Counted from the first letter of the stretch, positions 33,089 through 46,475 are shown. The stretch is 64,000 nucleotides of DNA from Metarhizium brunneum (GCF_013426205.1 NC_089423.1:2480001-2544000); one strand, 5' to 3'. Notes: generated by a model not told the origin, from the sequence alone. A program made the numbers and translations.

Positions 33089-34632
33089 ATGAATTTAATC
33101 ATAAAAGAAACACGGTCTCGTATTTCGAAGCTACTTGTCCCACGGTCTCAGCTCAAATCGTTCGTGCAACCGAGTCTAGCCGTGGAAGAACCGGATTATT
33201 ACGAACCTGGCGGGTTTCATCCTATCTCCCTTGGGGATACATTTCACCATGACCAGTATACTATCTTGAGGAAACTGGGTCATGGGCAATACTCTACAGT
33301 TTTTGGCTAGCTATAGATTTAAAGTAAGTCGTCCATTGCTATTGTACTCAAAGCTGACTGGAGATAGATGCCGAAGATATGTAGCACTCAAGATGTTGAG
33401 AGCTGACTGTTATGGTCGCACCCATGATATTTTCGAGACGGAGATTCTCTCCAAAATCTGTGAAGTGTCTAGGCAGAGTTCTCATGAAGGCCGCGCTCAT
33501 GTGTCGCATCTCCTCAGCAAGTCCAAGCATAAGGGCCCCAACGGCGAACATGTTTGCCTCATGTTCGACGTACTAGGAAACCATCTGGGTTTCCAAACGG
33601 TTAAATACGAGGACGGAAGATTACCTGTAAAAAACCGTGAAGTTAATTGCAAAACAGCTACTGCTAGGACTTGATTTCCTTCACAGAGAGTGTGGTATTA
33701 TTCATACTGGTATGACGTAACATATCGTGTGGATATCCGTGCTTTTCTGTGCCTTGCTAACATCCCCTTGCCTTGAATACGTAGATCTAAAACCAACAAA
33801 TATACTCTTAGAGTTGGAAAGCCCGAACAATGCTATTGCCAAATATCTATCGGTAGTTCCCCCGCGGATGGCCGATCCCCAACGTGGTGCTCCGCTTCGT
33901 GAGGTTATCACGACACTGCCAATTTCTGAAATAAAGCATCCTCATGTCAGAATTATTGATTTTGGCGTCGGTAAGTATACTACGTTCCCAGGCATCACAA
34001 TATGAAACTTACCGTGTCAAAGCGTCTTGGAGAGAAAATCATCTGTCAGACCTGATCCAGTCACCGGCTTTAAGAGCACCAGAAGTAACTATCGGCGCCC
34101 CCTGGGATACCGGTGTTGACATATGGAGTCTCGGATGTCTTGTAAGAGTGGTTTACTATTTTGTGCATCATACGAACTATTCTGACATTTAATTGCTAGA
34201 TTGTGGAGTTTATCCAAGGAATAGTTCTCTTCTCCGGTGAAGGTTCAGCAAAGGGGACATGAACGGCTGAAGATGGCCATTTGGCAAGAATTATCGAGAT
34301 CCTTGGCCCCTTCCCACTCCCTTTCATTAGACAGGGAAGTCGCGCAGCGCATTCTTTTGATCCGCAAGGTATAATCCCTTTCTAGTATCGATATGTTGCT
34401 TATCTAATACGCTCTGTCTGTAGGAAGTATTCTACGCATCCCGAATATGAAATCTACGAGCCTTGAACGCTTGCTAAACGGCACATCAAAGCCGTTTCTA
34501 AAGCCCGAGGATATGCTCGATCATGAAGTCGATATACTTATTGACTTCATTAAGGGCATGCTAACAATCGATCCAGGGTCTCGAAAGTCTGCGGCAGAAC
34601 TACTGCAACATGAGTGGATTCATTCCCGATGA
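33089..34632 (+). pseudogene. SR-protein-kinase-like gene, inactivated
   Basis: Homology to SRPK-type serine/threonine kinases runs end to end. Visible blocks are the glycine loop LGHGQYSTV, catalytic Lys in RRYVALKMLRAD, GIIHTDLKPTNILLELE, a DFG-like RIIDFGVASW, LRAPEVTIGAPWDTGVDIWSLGCL and the C-terminal MLTIDPGSRKSAAELLQHEW. Five introns fit in phase: 33324-33367, 33710-33784, 33971-34022, 34142-34199 and 34369-34423. Three lesions break the frame. Two extra T follow STV at ~33302. An extra A sits in the A-run at 33629-33634 before VKLIAKQLLLGLDFLH. A TGA at 34260 replaces the expected Trp codon in GTWTAEDGHL. Introns and motifs are otherwise well kept, so loss is probably recent. SRPK-like genes are often multicopy in filamentous fungi, so loss of one copy is plausible. 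Confidence 0.88.
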
Positions 34633-35516
34633 ATATAGAGTAGAATTTGAAACGATTTACATACAAACTCGTAACTACTTGCGGCGGTATATGGGATTCT
34701 ACATCAAGAGCCGCCCTCCAAAGAGTAGATGTTTATTGGATGGCGTCAGCTGGTAAGTACAGACGGCAACCCGACAAACGGTCTGGTAGTTCCGATCAAA
34801 CCATTCATGAAGAGTATGAACTAGTGCTATACTTAGTGAGCGGTTATCACGACGCTTATCGGGTTCAATCGTTGAACAGTGCTCGTGCTTGTAGGGAACA
34901 TATTTTACGACGAGAAGCAAGGAAGGCCACTGGGCCAATACCTCGAACCTTGCAATCGGTCAGCTCCTGGTCCACCAGCTCAGTGCTGGAATGCATGGAA
35001 TCGCTTGCAACAGTGTCCTTTCCTCTTAGTGATGCACAATTGCAGGCTTGGATTTCTCCTTGGTCGCTTCTCCGCTACGCTGGCGATAAGCTCCTTGATA
35101 TGCTTTGGCCACATCGTCTTTGAAGGTTTTTCCCTAGTCCACAGCTCCTCGCGTAGTTACTTGTAGCTTCCTAGTCCATCATAGGCGGTAATTGCAGTAT
35201 TATAACTCTGTACTTCATCGCATGATTCCACTCTTTATGTAGGAAGTCAACAGTCTTTCACTTTGTCTAAGCTGTCCAAATAATTGTGCTGTGCGGCAGC
35301 CTAGTCGTCATCTACCTAGGTACTTACCTAGTAGATAGCATGGTAAATCTCAACACACTCCATTCTGATCTACACGAGCTGCAAAACTAAAGCGCCAGCC
35401 GTGGTATACGCGGTTGGAAAGAGAATTCATTCAGAAACCACACGCTTCGCATTGAGGTGGTCAGCGGGCTAGCATCTACAGTACAATCAACAAATCTGTC
35501 AAGCCTCATCTCTAAA
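34633..35516. other. Intergenic, no gene recognised
   Basis: This 884-bp stretch lies beyond the kinase pseudogene. Open frames are short and show no family motif. It contains the second copy of the CCTAGGTA-type repeat at 35312. Confidence 0.45.
35312..35334. repeat. TACCTAGGTA-type short dispersed repeat, copy 2
   Basis: The core is TACCTAGGTACTTACCTAG, one base shorter than the copy at 15979. Confidence 0.8.
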
Positions 35517-36090
35517 TTAGTAAATAACTGCTTCACGTGCCCCGAGGCTCTGCCAGCTTAACATAGCAGTTGAGTTCCTTCCAGATTCCCTACCTAATCG
35601 TTCCATACTCTGGGTCACTATAACAATGGTCTTGCCACGTAGAATTCTTGCTGCAGTTGGCTGAATGACAAGACAGGGGAGATTGCGCACGAGCCCTGCC
35701 GCTTCTATTTTCATCCAAACGCAGGGCAGAGGTCTATCAGGCTCATTATTCAATTTATCGCGGGCTTGGTTGGGCATCTGTGATGACTGCATTGCCGAAT
35801 GCAATCTGACTGTAGTGAGCAGAGAAGGCTCGTGGCCGTATTCCCATTCGCGGTGTTGTCGTTCGACAAGCATAATGGATTCACGAGAGATGAGTGACTG
35901 GAATATTTTTCCCTGCAAACTTCTGATACCTCTGCTCCAGTTTACGACGGCACTCAGACGGGTCGGTTCCCTGAGTGTCGTGCGTCGTACACATCTTGCT
36001 CAGCGTGCTGAGGAGTGCCGACGGCGGTTTATACAAGGAGCCCGTTCTTCTGATATTCCCTCCATCTTTTGTCTCGCCAAACAAAGTCAT
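35517..36090 (-). pseudogene. Possible degraded gene fragment with a frameshift
   Basis: Two minus-strand frames read as plausible protein and meet at about 35905. The upstream one runs from 36090, contains SECRRKLEQRYQKFAGKN and then falls into a stop. The neighbouring frame continues with IFQSLISRESIMLVERQHRE, EPSLLTTVRLHS and LPCLVIQPTAARILRGKTIV. A one-base deletion in the AATATTCC stretch would explain the switch. Together they would make about 185 residues. I do not recognise the family and cannot exclude chance. Confidence 0.3.
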
Positions 36091-36221
36091 GATGGGGCAA
36101 CGCCGGGATAACCATCATCAGGTGAGCTGACCGCCACGTCGACACTTCTGACAGCCTGCAAACCATTGAATGGATTCTCAGTATTCTCATTATCCCCAGT
36201 AGCTAAGATTAAAACTTTGGT

Positions 36222-38594
36222 CTAATGAGCCTTAACAACACCAGCCGCGTCCGCCTGAGCCGAGATCCTCTTCTTGTACGCCTGCACGTCGCCATCAAAC
36301 TTCTCGACGGTTCCCTTGTCACACACCCACAGTGACGTACACACCATCTGCAACATGGTGACGTCGTGAGATACCATGAGTACACCTCCCTGGAAAGCCT
36401 GCAGGGCTTCCGCAAGGGCATCCATAGCTTCGATATCAAGGTGGTTAGAAGGCTCGTCGAGTACGAGGATGTGGGGATTGGTGAGGGCCAGGCAGGCAAA
36501 TGCCACCCTTGACTTCTGTCCTCCAGACAGCAGAGCCATCTTTTGTAAGCCTGTGGTGCCGGTGATGCCAAAGGCTCCCAGCTGTCTTCGATATTCCTCG
36601 TCCGTTTTTCCGGGATACGTTTTTGACATGAAGCTGACGGCACTAAGTGACAAGTCGAGAGCATCCACATGGTGCTGCGCGAAAAATCCGATACGTAGAC
36701 GTGGGTGGGATGTTACTATACCCTTGGACACTTCCAATTTGCCAATAAGAAGCTTCAGAACAGTCGTCTTACCGGCTCCGTTGGGACCTACAATGCCGAT
36801 GCGGGAATCTAGTTGAACATCCAGATCCACATTTCGTAACAGAGGGTTGTCCTTTGTATATCCAAAGTCGACCTCGGACATCTGGATAATGGGCGGAGAC
36901 AGCTTCTCCACGTCGGGAAAGGTGAACTTTACACTGTATTCTGACTCCGGCGGGGTGAGGACAGGCATTTTTTCCAGCTTTTTAATGCGAGACTGAGCCT
37001 CGGATGATTTGGCAGCATTATAACGGAATTTGTCAATGAATGCCTGGAGGTGAGCTCTCTGCGCCATTTGGTTCTCGTACTCCTTCTTGGCAACCTTCTT
37101 TCGCTCCTCGCGGGTGGCGTAAAAGGAGTCGAAATTTGCGCCACGGTAGTAGTCGAGTCGCTCAGAATGCTGGTGAATAATATCGGTCGCAACCTCGTTC
37201 AGGAATGCTCTGTCGTGGGAAACAACAAGAACAGTGCTGGGATAGCCTTGCAGGTAGTTGGAAAGGAAGGTAATGGAGGGAACGTCCAACATGTTGGACG
37301 GTTCGTCGAGCAACAGCAGATCAGGCTCGCAAAACAGGGCACGGGCGAGCGCGAGACGCATTCGCCAACCACCAGAGAACGTCTTGGTGGCGTATTTTTG
37401 TCTCTCGGGAGAAAACCCAAGACCTGCTAGAATACTGGCTGCTCGAGATTCTGCTTTATCAGATTCCATCTCGGCCAATTTCGACTGGATATCTCCCAGT
37501 TTACTATCCTTGGCTTCCTTTTCGCGATCGAGCTTGGCAGCATCGGCGGACGTATCAGCAAGGGGCGCTCGCCGAGCCTCCAGCTCAGCCAAGCTAGCAG
37601 TGAGTTCCTACACGGTGTATTAGCCGCTGGACGGTACATCTTTTGAACTAGAGCTGGGTACATACCTCCTGTTCTCTCAGGAGAACTTTCCGCCAGACAT
37701 CAGCATCAAGAACTGCTTGCAGGGCAGGTGTATCGTCTCCAGTAATCTGTACAGTCGATTAGCATGCTTTGCGCTTCTCAAGGCTCAAGTACGGTTAGTC
37801 AGACTTACTTCTTGCTCCACGTGTAGAATGGATATGTGCGTGGGAATGGCAACCTCTCTCCTTGACAGAGCCCGCAAAAGCGTAGATTTACCCACACCGT
37901 TATTACCAACCAAACCATAACGATGACCATAGGCAAGGGTAAGAGTAGTATCCGTAAGAATCCTATTGCCGCCAATCGACACATCAATATTGTCCAGTTT
38001 GACGTCCTTGGTCTTGTTTGCGCCGGAGCTGCCAATTTGAAGAGGGTTGACGGCCATGTAGAACTCTTCGTACGACTGCGTATTCTCCGGCTGGTCCAAC
38101 AGTCTTGATGCCTCATACTCTACAACCTTGAACGTCTTCTTCTGTTGCTTGGCAGCAATCTTGCGCTCCGCTTTTTCGAGCTTCTTCCGATCGACCTTCG
38201 ATTCGACTTTTCTGGCATTGGCCTGCTCTAGATCAACACCGCCAGTGGCCACGGCCAGCGTTGACGACATGTTACGCTGTGTGCTAACTTGGATGGTCTG
38301 GTCTAAGCGCCTGGCTATGGAAGGTCCTATGCGCTGACCCCCGTTTGCTTCGGCGTACTTGTCGACCCATTTCTCCACGAGCTGCTTGACCTTTTCCTCG
38401 ACGGATGGATTAAAATCGCCGGAAGCGGAGAGAAGTAGTTCGGTAATGGCGGCGGCAGCTTCGCTAAGAGGTGACAGACCAGATGTCTCTTCATCGTCGG
38501 TCCAGGCTGTTGAAGCGTGCGTCAGGTAACCGACGGAGTAGTCTGAGACCACGGGATCGATGTTTGGAAGCACAGCTCTAATATCGGCTTCCAT
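36222..38594 (-). CDS. GCN20: ABC-F ATPase Gcn20
   Basis: Gcn20 binds Gcn1 and ribosomes and helps activate the kinase Gcn2 during amino-acid starvation. Exons 38594-37809, 37746-37666 and 37607-36222 give 750 residues, close to the yeast protein; introns are 62 and 58 bp. There are two ATP-binding cassettes and no membrane segments. Cassette 1 has Walker A GLVGNNGVGKST, signature FSGGWRMRLALARALF and Walker B LLLLDEPSNMLD. Cassette 2 has GIVGPNGAGKTT, LSGGQKSRVAFA and ILVLDEPSNHLD. A basic helical linker (YATREERKKVAKKEYENQ) lies between them. The ~190-residue N-terminal extension, with helices before the first cassette, is the part that distinguishes Gcn20 from Arb1 and New1. Confidence 0.94.
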
Positions 38595-41500
38595 CCTGTA
38601 TATTGTTGATCCACATGCGATTTGGAGCAGGAGACGTTGCTTTCGAGCGTAGGCTACTAGCTATTCAGCTTCAATCTGGAGTTTTCAGACGTCTATGCCC
38701 CGCCAGAGCCTTCGGCGGTGGTGCATAGTGGGGTCCTCTGACGGCCCGTTTCGGTCCGGCAGAACTCTCGGCGACCGTTAATATTCCCACCTACCCTACA
38801 TCGATTTTCCACCCGCGCGGCTAAAATAGCTGCGGAATTGGAAAATAGTTGGACATTTCCTGAATGCTTCTGTCGTTTATATTCCTGGTATGATACTGGA
38901 TATTTTCTCCCATTCCGTTGTTTTCGATTTCATCTAGATATTCTTGGTATCTATATTCATATCATCACATGAGGGTGATCCATGTAGATGGATGGGGAAC
39001 GTCGGCCGGGCCAAGCAGGGCAGGTTTACCTACACATTCACAACATACGAAGTCCAAAACAGCAGAGGTGGTTGGGATAAACATTCCTCCACAATCAGCC
39101 ACGTGTGGAATTACCAGCCAGAGTGTTACCGTCTCAATCGGTACCTGGCACCAGCGCCGTGCTATCACTCCACAATGCAAACTTTCTCGCCACGGCGACC
39201 GGAACTGCAGGAACACGGATGAGGGCAAGCCGTCAGCTATAATCAATCATATCGGAGGCATGGTCGGATGAATTGGTACATGGGCTCTGTCTGATGACGA
39301 GACGCAAACACCACGTTCAAGATCAGCATTGTGTAATTGCTCGAGCCAACCACTATGGTTTTTATGACTGTCGAAATAACTGTCCCTGGCAAGACCATAA
39401 GTAGACACATGAGGAGAGCCATCATCTTAAAATGAAAACGTATCCCCCTACAGGAATTCTGATTTTGAATTATTCTGGCATAAAGAACTCCATGAGTATT
39501 GGTTGAAGAATCTCCAGTTACCCTACATGGAAAAGAACCTTTTGCCAGCCAATTTTTCAACTCACCTTTCACTAATTCGGCAAGACACCGCATGCCGAAT
39601 CGACCGAGAACACCATGGCAATTCGATCTGGCCCACAAACCCCGGCCCATCTTCCGTTCATTTTATCAACGAAATCAGTTCGTTCCTCATTGTAGTACCC
39701 GCACATGTCGTCACAAGCAGGGCAATGTAATTGCCTACGAGTCCAACTTTGGCAAGCCACCCGAACCTTTGCGGACCAATCACAAGCCCCGAACCTTAAT
39801 TACCGGCGCGTTCATTTCGCGTATCGTGTCGCGTTACCCCGAACTTCCCCAATTGAATATGGCCGAGCGGCCTGGATGGATCCAATAATGGCGCCTGCTG
39901 GGTTACCAATACCAGAGCGGCGGGAACACCGTACATACGCCGACTTATGCAAGTCACACACACTTTTGCCTGATTGACACAAATAGAAAGAACGAGTTGT
40001 CAATCCGCCAGGGATCCTCCTTGCTGAGTGAGATGTGGAAACTTTCGTTTGGCCTTGGCGGCAACAAGGTGGAGAATACCGCCGTCCTTCCGAAATCCTT
40101 CGCCAGTCAGTCGCCTGGTTAGAGTGGTCTTGGACTGGGAGACGACAATAACCGCGTCTCCAATGAGAGATGAGACTCACAGCCTGCTGGCGGACCACTG
40201 TGTGTGGTTATTATGTCGGCGTCCCGATTCTGCATGCCGTACATACGTCCTGCATACCCCAGTGAACCTTGCGAGGTGTGCATTGTCGAATCAAACAGGT
40301 GGTTATCATAGTTTGTTTCCTTCGGCGGAGACAACTTATCCCAATTTATTCCCACCATCAACGGAGCTCCGTATTCGGGCTATTCTCGTTATCAACGGCG
40401 TCTGCATCTGACAAAGTGAGAATGGGATCGTTTTTGCCCCAGCATTGCTAGTACCTCGTTCCCACATTCAAGACCAAGGACTTTGATAACTTATTAGCAA
40501 ACCAGCCGGAGATCTGAACACTCAAAACATGTTTGCCATGCGCAAGAACTGGCCTGGCTTTGTTGCTTGGAACCTCGCGGCCGCCGTATGAGAGAGCTCC
40601 TTCTGATTGCAATGCCACAGCACCAGTTGATGCATTTGCAGCCTGGCTTGCCACAATTGCCACTTGACACAGGTTGACAAGGAAAATTGGCCTCGCTTCA
40701 TGTCGCAGGCAATCCGGGCTCTTCCTGGTGGATTGTAAAGGTGGGACCTGGTCGGTATCATGCTCAGTTTTTTTCGAGTATTTGATGAATCGATTCCCGC
40801 TTCGGTATGGTTTGACGCGCTTGAGGCAAAGTTGAATTGTATAACTGAATCAAATACGTAGTCGTAGATAATCATTCTGATTCTCTTGCCATGTGGAACA
40901 CAAAAGAGTTCTCACGTTGCCCTCAGTATTATCGAGTAGTGGACCATTGCAATCTAAATGGAGCCTCTATCTCTATTACCCCCTGCCGAGCTGGACCGAT
41001 AGTGCAAGCATGGATTGAAAGCCTTCGCACGTTAGCACCAACCGCCCATCACGACCAGATTTGCCTTGTTCGGCGGCTCTCAGCGCCGACGTTCTCAAGA
41101 CAGTCTTCTTTGCTCAGGACTATTACAAACACCTCTGATGAAAAAGACGGCATTCTAAATACTCCGTAAGCTGAACGGGATAAGAGCAGTTTGCCGGGCT
41201 GTAACTGAACCTTTGCGAACTCTCCTGTATTGTTGTACTTGGTCCAGGACCTACGGTATTGCTGTCCCACGCCCGAGAGTGTCCATTCGATCTTGGTATA
41301 CATGGATTGTGCTTGGCGTGATAGACTCGGAGCAAATCAACAGGGGGGCCTGAAGCCCAGTGTTGGTGGCCAGCATTATCGTGTTGCTGAATTGACCTGC
41401 CAGCAATTCATCTCGTCCTTTCGTTATGCGGATAAATTTGCGTTCTTCTTTTCTTGCTCCTGCCAAAATCACGCCATCTGGAGGACACGAATGGTGCCTA

Positions 41501-42487
41501 CAATCCAATGGCGACGAGACGAGGCCATAATCTGGCTAGCTTCACTTTTCTGGACTCGAGCAAAGGGCCATTAGAGGTCCAAGTTAAGTATAAAACCACC
41601 CATGGCCCTTGTTGCCCCACAAGTTGTCGTCAGATCTAGCCTGGATCTGCCGCACCAACTGAAAACCGTGATACCGTTGGTCAGCGTCGCTCACTCGTCA
41701 AAATGCGGATTTCTGTACGTACAATGTTGACTCATTTCTTGCATATGCATGTAAGTCGGCGTTTCCTCGCTTTGGTCTGCAGGCAAGAAAACAGACAAAC
41801 AGGCAAAGCAGGATAAATCTCCAGCCCTTCATCCCCATGCGTGCTGTGGGGTTAGAAACAGCCAGCAATGAGGAGAACAGTGTGTTTGTTATTTTGCCAC
41901 ACACCACGCGGCGATGGAGCTCCAGAAGGAATGGGGCTCGGCATAGCTCCGTAGTTGGGTTTTGCATGGTGACCAGGGTGCGTGTTGCGTTTATGGATGG
42001 ATGAAGCTAGTCTTGGCCACGAGGAGTCGTCTCAGATCCAAGCTAGGCAAGCCAATGCATGCTCTCCAGTCTATCAAATAAGATGCCGCGGATACGAGGA
42101 GGGAGGAGGCCGAGAGACTGGCGGAAAGACTGGCGGGAGAGGACCAGTTGCTGCTACGATCTCCTCTGACTTGTTGCCCGTACGTGCGGAAAAAAGTTTT
42201 GGTTACGATTCGAGATTGCAAAAAGGGAAGAGAAAAGGTTACGGTTGTGCCTTCCTTGAATGTTAAATGCTTCCTGCTCCCGTTAAGCGAAGTTGGTTTC
42301 GTCCAATCAGTGCTAAAGTACTCCGTACAAGTACTTGGGAACCCACGAGCTGTCTTCTACACTAGACGTTGACTCCCATCGACACATTGACCAGACATAT
42401 TGCAACCCGCTAACAACAGACCTCATTTCCACGAGCAATGTTCGCAGAGGCACAAGCTTGCCCCAAACTCATTGTGAAGTTTCTTTC

Positions 42488-42514
42488 TTTTTTTTTTTTT
42501 TTTAATTTTTTTTT
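42488..42514. repeat. T-rich tract (T16-AA-T9)
   Basis: Homopolymer-rich tract in the gene desert; a second run of about 10 T lies near 42571. Confidence 0.85.
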
Positions 42515-45104
42515 GTTCTGTGCTTATGTCACCACACGCTCGCTTGAAGTACCTGTGCGACGGCTTGGTCCTTTTTTTTTTGGGTCCTCGGTCAAAGCCG
42601 CCATTGACAGATTATTGGCTACGGTGTTGATGCCTACGGACAGTCTTTGAGCACCAGACAATAATACTCTCACAATCCGTGCCACAGCCAGACGTGCGAA
42701 ATGCGGAGAAATAAGCCCATAAATTTCCCTGAGTATCGGCAGTTATCACATCATCATTGAAACAATTTAATCAACGCCTCTTTGGACAAGGTGGCGGCGC
42801 TATGAACGGTTAAGTTGGTATCCGTGTGCAGCTGATGTGACATGAGAGTCACCTATTGATACTAGCCGCTGTAAAATCAACGGGTGGCCGCAAGGCAGCT
42901 TCGTGTTACAGGAAGGCAACGGAGGGGACCGCTGGCTTCCTGGCTTCCACAAGTCTTCGTGTCAAGAGGAAAACATGTCTCAATCGTGGCAGAAGGGTGG
43001 GTGAATGATACGGTAGCTTGGGTAGCACGACTGTTTAATCCTGGGTCCGCCGATTTGGCTTTGAAAACGGAAATGCACGGTCCAGCACTTTCATACCGGT
43101 GCTTTGCGAATGAGGACTTGTGGAAGGATCATCTGGCCGAGATACGGAGTACAACTAACTATGCTTCAGATTGTCTTGCCGGTCCTCGCGAAGAATGGCA
43201 CCTGAGAAGTTGATGCTGGACAAGGTGTGTATGTCTGTCTGGGTTGATACCGAGTGTTATTACTTATCATTCTACGTTGAACTGGCCTGCACCAATCGAC
43301 ACCGGGCTACCGATGTTGTGGCCGTCCCTCACACGTGGATCGTGGATGGTCGTGTTTTTGTCGGCCATGTGGTTGAAGGTTGTTCTCTATGCAACCCGGC
43401 GTGTTTGACGGCAAGACGACTGCAAACAGACGATAACAAACAGCTCCTCGAGACCATGGCGAACATGACAACCATGCATACACCATATTGTACCATTATA
43501 TGCAGCAGGCTAGAATGGACCCTTGGGCCGATGCAGACGCGCAACATCATCCGGGAAGGTCTTTGGAGGGATACGTCGATGCGCGTAGCACTAACAGTGG
43601 AAGCCACGTCTCGCCTCTCGGTCGAGAGCTGCACCGGACTCTAGTACGGAGTACTTGAGCGTCAGTGGAGTTGCCGTGGATTTGTGCCACAAGATCTCTG
43701 TAACTCCATCCAGATGTGCGATGGAAGAGATGGAAGGGGAGGACAAGAGCTACCGCGATAACAAAGCCACCGGCCAGCAGACCCCTTTTGTCAATGGATG
43801 TCAGAGGCTCGCAAAACATTTCCATGTTGCTACGAACTCACTCCGGGCGGCGGACATTGGCGATGCAGGGCGATGCAGCAAATTGTGGTATCCCGTTCCG
43901 AGTACATGCAGAAATGCCTGCCTGCGGCTGAGTTGGGGAGACAGGCATCGTCTATGGAGCCACGGTCGGCTCACCTCTTGACCTTTCATTAAACGATGCA
44001 GCACTTCGCACGGAACAGTCATGACCATAAAACTAGGCTCAAAACGTCGGTTTAACTGGATTGTTGATGGCCCTTGTGTTGGGTCCCTTGCCCCTGCTCT
44101 ACACAAGCTGCCCCAAACGACCCATGCCTAGCTTGTACACGTGCGGTGCAAATCAAGTACTGGTAATACCTGGTAATGCGGGAAGGGGGAGCCTTTTGCT
44201 CAGGAACATTTCAGAGTCTTGCGCGTGCTCATTATGACAAGGTATGCGGTTGTGCCACAAGGAACAAGTTGGTATGCTTTTGGCCAACTCTGGGTTGTCG
44301 ATTCGTCCTGTGGCACTGCCCTACGGGGTGAAAGAAGAGAGAGAGATGAGCGAGCGAGCGAGAGATTGCGACATCTGACCACTGCAAGATATCATGCAAG
44401 TGTTATTAGTCCCTGTCACCCATCGTCCTGACGCCCGAAGCAGCAAGATGCGGTGCGTCCAGACCTGCAAGACGCTGCCAATTACAAAGGGCCGTCGCTC
44501 GGTCGGAGCATCATCAGCAACAAGAAACATGATCCACTCGTCGCATCTCGGTCTTGACAGTACTACTCCGTACATATGCCCCTGTTCACATGGGTTCTTG
44601 GGATTGGCGACGGTCTAAGACACTCACTTGAAGGGTGGCCAACCAGGCGCGATGCAGGTAGACAGCTGCAGTTAGGAATGCAGAAGGCGGCCGAAGCCAT
44701 ATATTTAGCGACAAACAATGCCTACTCGGTAGTATGTAGTGTACATATGGAACACAAACAAAATTCCTTGAAGCGGAATTGTTGTCGGTCACGAGTCTGA
44801 CAGCTCCGTAGATGGCTGTTATTGGGCTGCAAAGGCAGGGGTGGTGGTGAGTGAAGCTGCATGTCACAGACGACACCACATAACTACATGCTGGTACATT
44901 GGACTATATTCGGGACGAAAATATGACAAGGAGGACACGGCGAGAATGAGCACAAGCCCGAGCCATTCTGCATGGGGTTGCTATTTACAGAGTGCGCTGT
45001 TCTATTTACGCAAAGTCTGTAGCATCGATGGGAGGTGCCGTTCTGGAAATGAGGACATACGTGACGACGAGAAGTTGCCTCCAGTCAACAAAAACAAACA
45101 AATA

Positions 45105-45153
45105 AGAAAAAAAAAAAAATAAGAAATAAGAAATAAGAAAAACAAAAACAAGC
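45105..45153. repeat. A-rich tract with AAATAAG units
   Basis: A run of about 13 A is followed by AAATAAG-type repeats and AAAACAAAAACAA. Confidence 0.85.
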
Positions 45154-46475
45154 CAAATAAAAGAGCGAGCGAAAGAAAGTCACACAATCAGATTGCATGT
45201 CTTTGCCAGACCGCAACACTTGTAGCACCAAGTAATCATTCGTACTTGGCTGTGCAATAAGACGCCAGGCCAGTTAAGAACAACCATGTAAGTGTGTGCA
45301 TCTTGCGGGCGCTGGAATGCATCAATTGACGAGACAACAGATACGAACAGCTCCGTACTAGCCGACGCAATTGTAATCTATGTACGGAGATGTCTGTAAG
45401 CAGCCATGTGACTACCTTGGGACCCGAGCCTGCGGCCGTGATGGCTTTCTGGAGATGACATCAAAGTCATTGATGACTTGGGTCTGGTTTCGGCCGCCAG
45501 TCCGAGGGCCCTGCCCAGTCGCGTCCACGGCCACGTCCAGTTGGCGTCCAATCCCATCGATGCCCGGCTTGATTTTTGTGATGAATACTTCGTCGTGTCA
45601 GAGTCAGCGTGCTTTGACCTGGCCTCGCGGAGAGGAGGCCAGCATCAGCATGTATACGGAGCACTGTAAACAAACAATATTGAAATGTGAGGGCTGCGAC
45701 CATGGACCAGTTGACGTCTTGAACGGGGTGACGGCTGGGGGCCATCAACATTGAACCGTCAACTGGCTGCCGGGAGAGACACTGTGGTGATGTGCCACGG
45801 TCAAGGTGTTTATAGAGGCAGGCGGGGGACGCGGCAGGGGGGGCATGGTCGATGTCTACGTTTATGTAAGTACAATTCAATGTTGTACAATGTACTGTAT
45901 GTGCGGAGTAGTACCAGACATGTATCCGCTGACCAGACAATCATTGACCTTGAAACCACGCACTACTGAGTACGGAGTACTACCGTGCTGGAGATGCCGA
46001 CGTCAATTGATGTTGAGATGATGGCGGATGGGATACTTGACGCCGTGTTCCGTACCGAGCAGAGCACCGTCCAGATGTCGACGCTTTGAGTCGGGTCAAT
46101 TAACTCCAGTGCATGTTGCAGCATAAAGTCAGCAAGTGCCAACTGGGACATTTGACCAGACTGGCATCTGGGATTATCTGGAACATTCCGACTCCAGTGT
46201 GGACCGGCGTTTGCACCACTGACAGCTGTCGAATTTGTTTGCGTCTGGCGGCCTCTAAAGTCGGTCGAGTTTCCCTAGACAGGCACGTCGCCTTGAAAAA
46301 CGTTTCACAAGGCGCGTGGGTGTTTTTTATTTTTCTGTGGTCTTGTCCTCGGTGTTCCGTACTCCATACATGTATGTACTGCGGACAGCAACAGGATCAG
46401 CAGCCGGCGGCCAGTTTTATTTTTATTATTAACCAGCATTGTTGACAAGACACGCACGTGCTGTTGTTGACGGCG

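Noticed and set aside
34647..35123. Open frame immediately after the kinase pseudogene
   Set aside because: No resemblance to a kinase C-terminal extension, and competing frames on the other strand look equally random.
41979..42270. Arg/Gly-rich short frame in the gene desert
   Set aside because: Purine-rich low-complexity DNA gives RGG-like translation by chance; no supporting structure.
42488..42514. T-rich tract as the poly(A) end of a minus-strand retroelement
   Set aside because: No reverse-transcriptase sequence or target-site duplication was found beside it.
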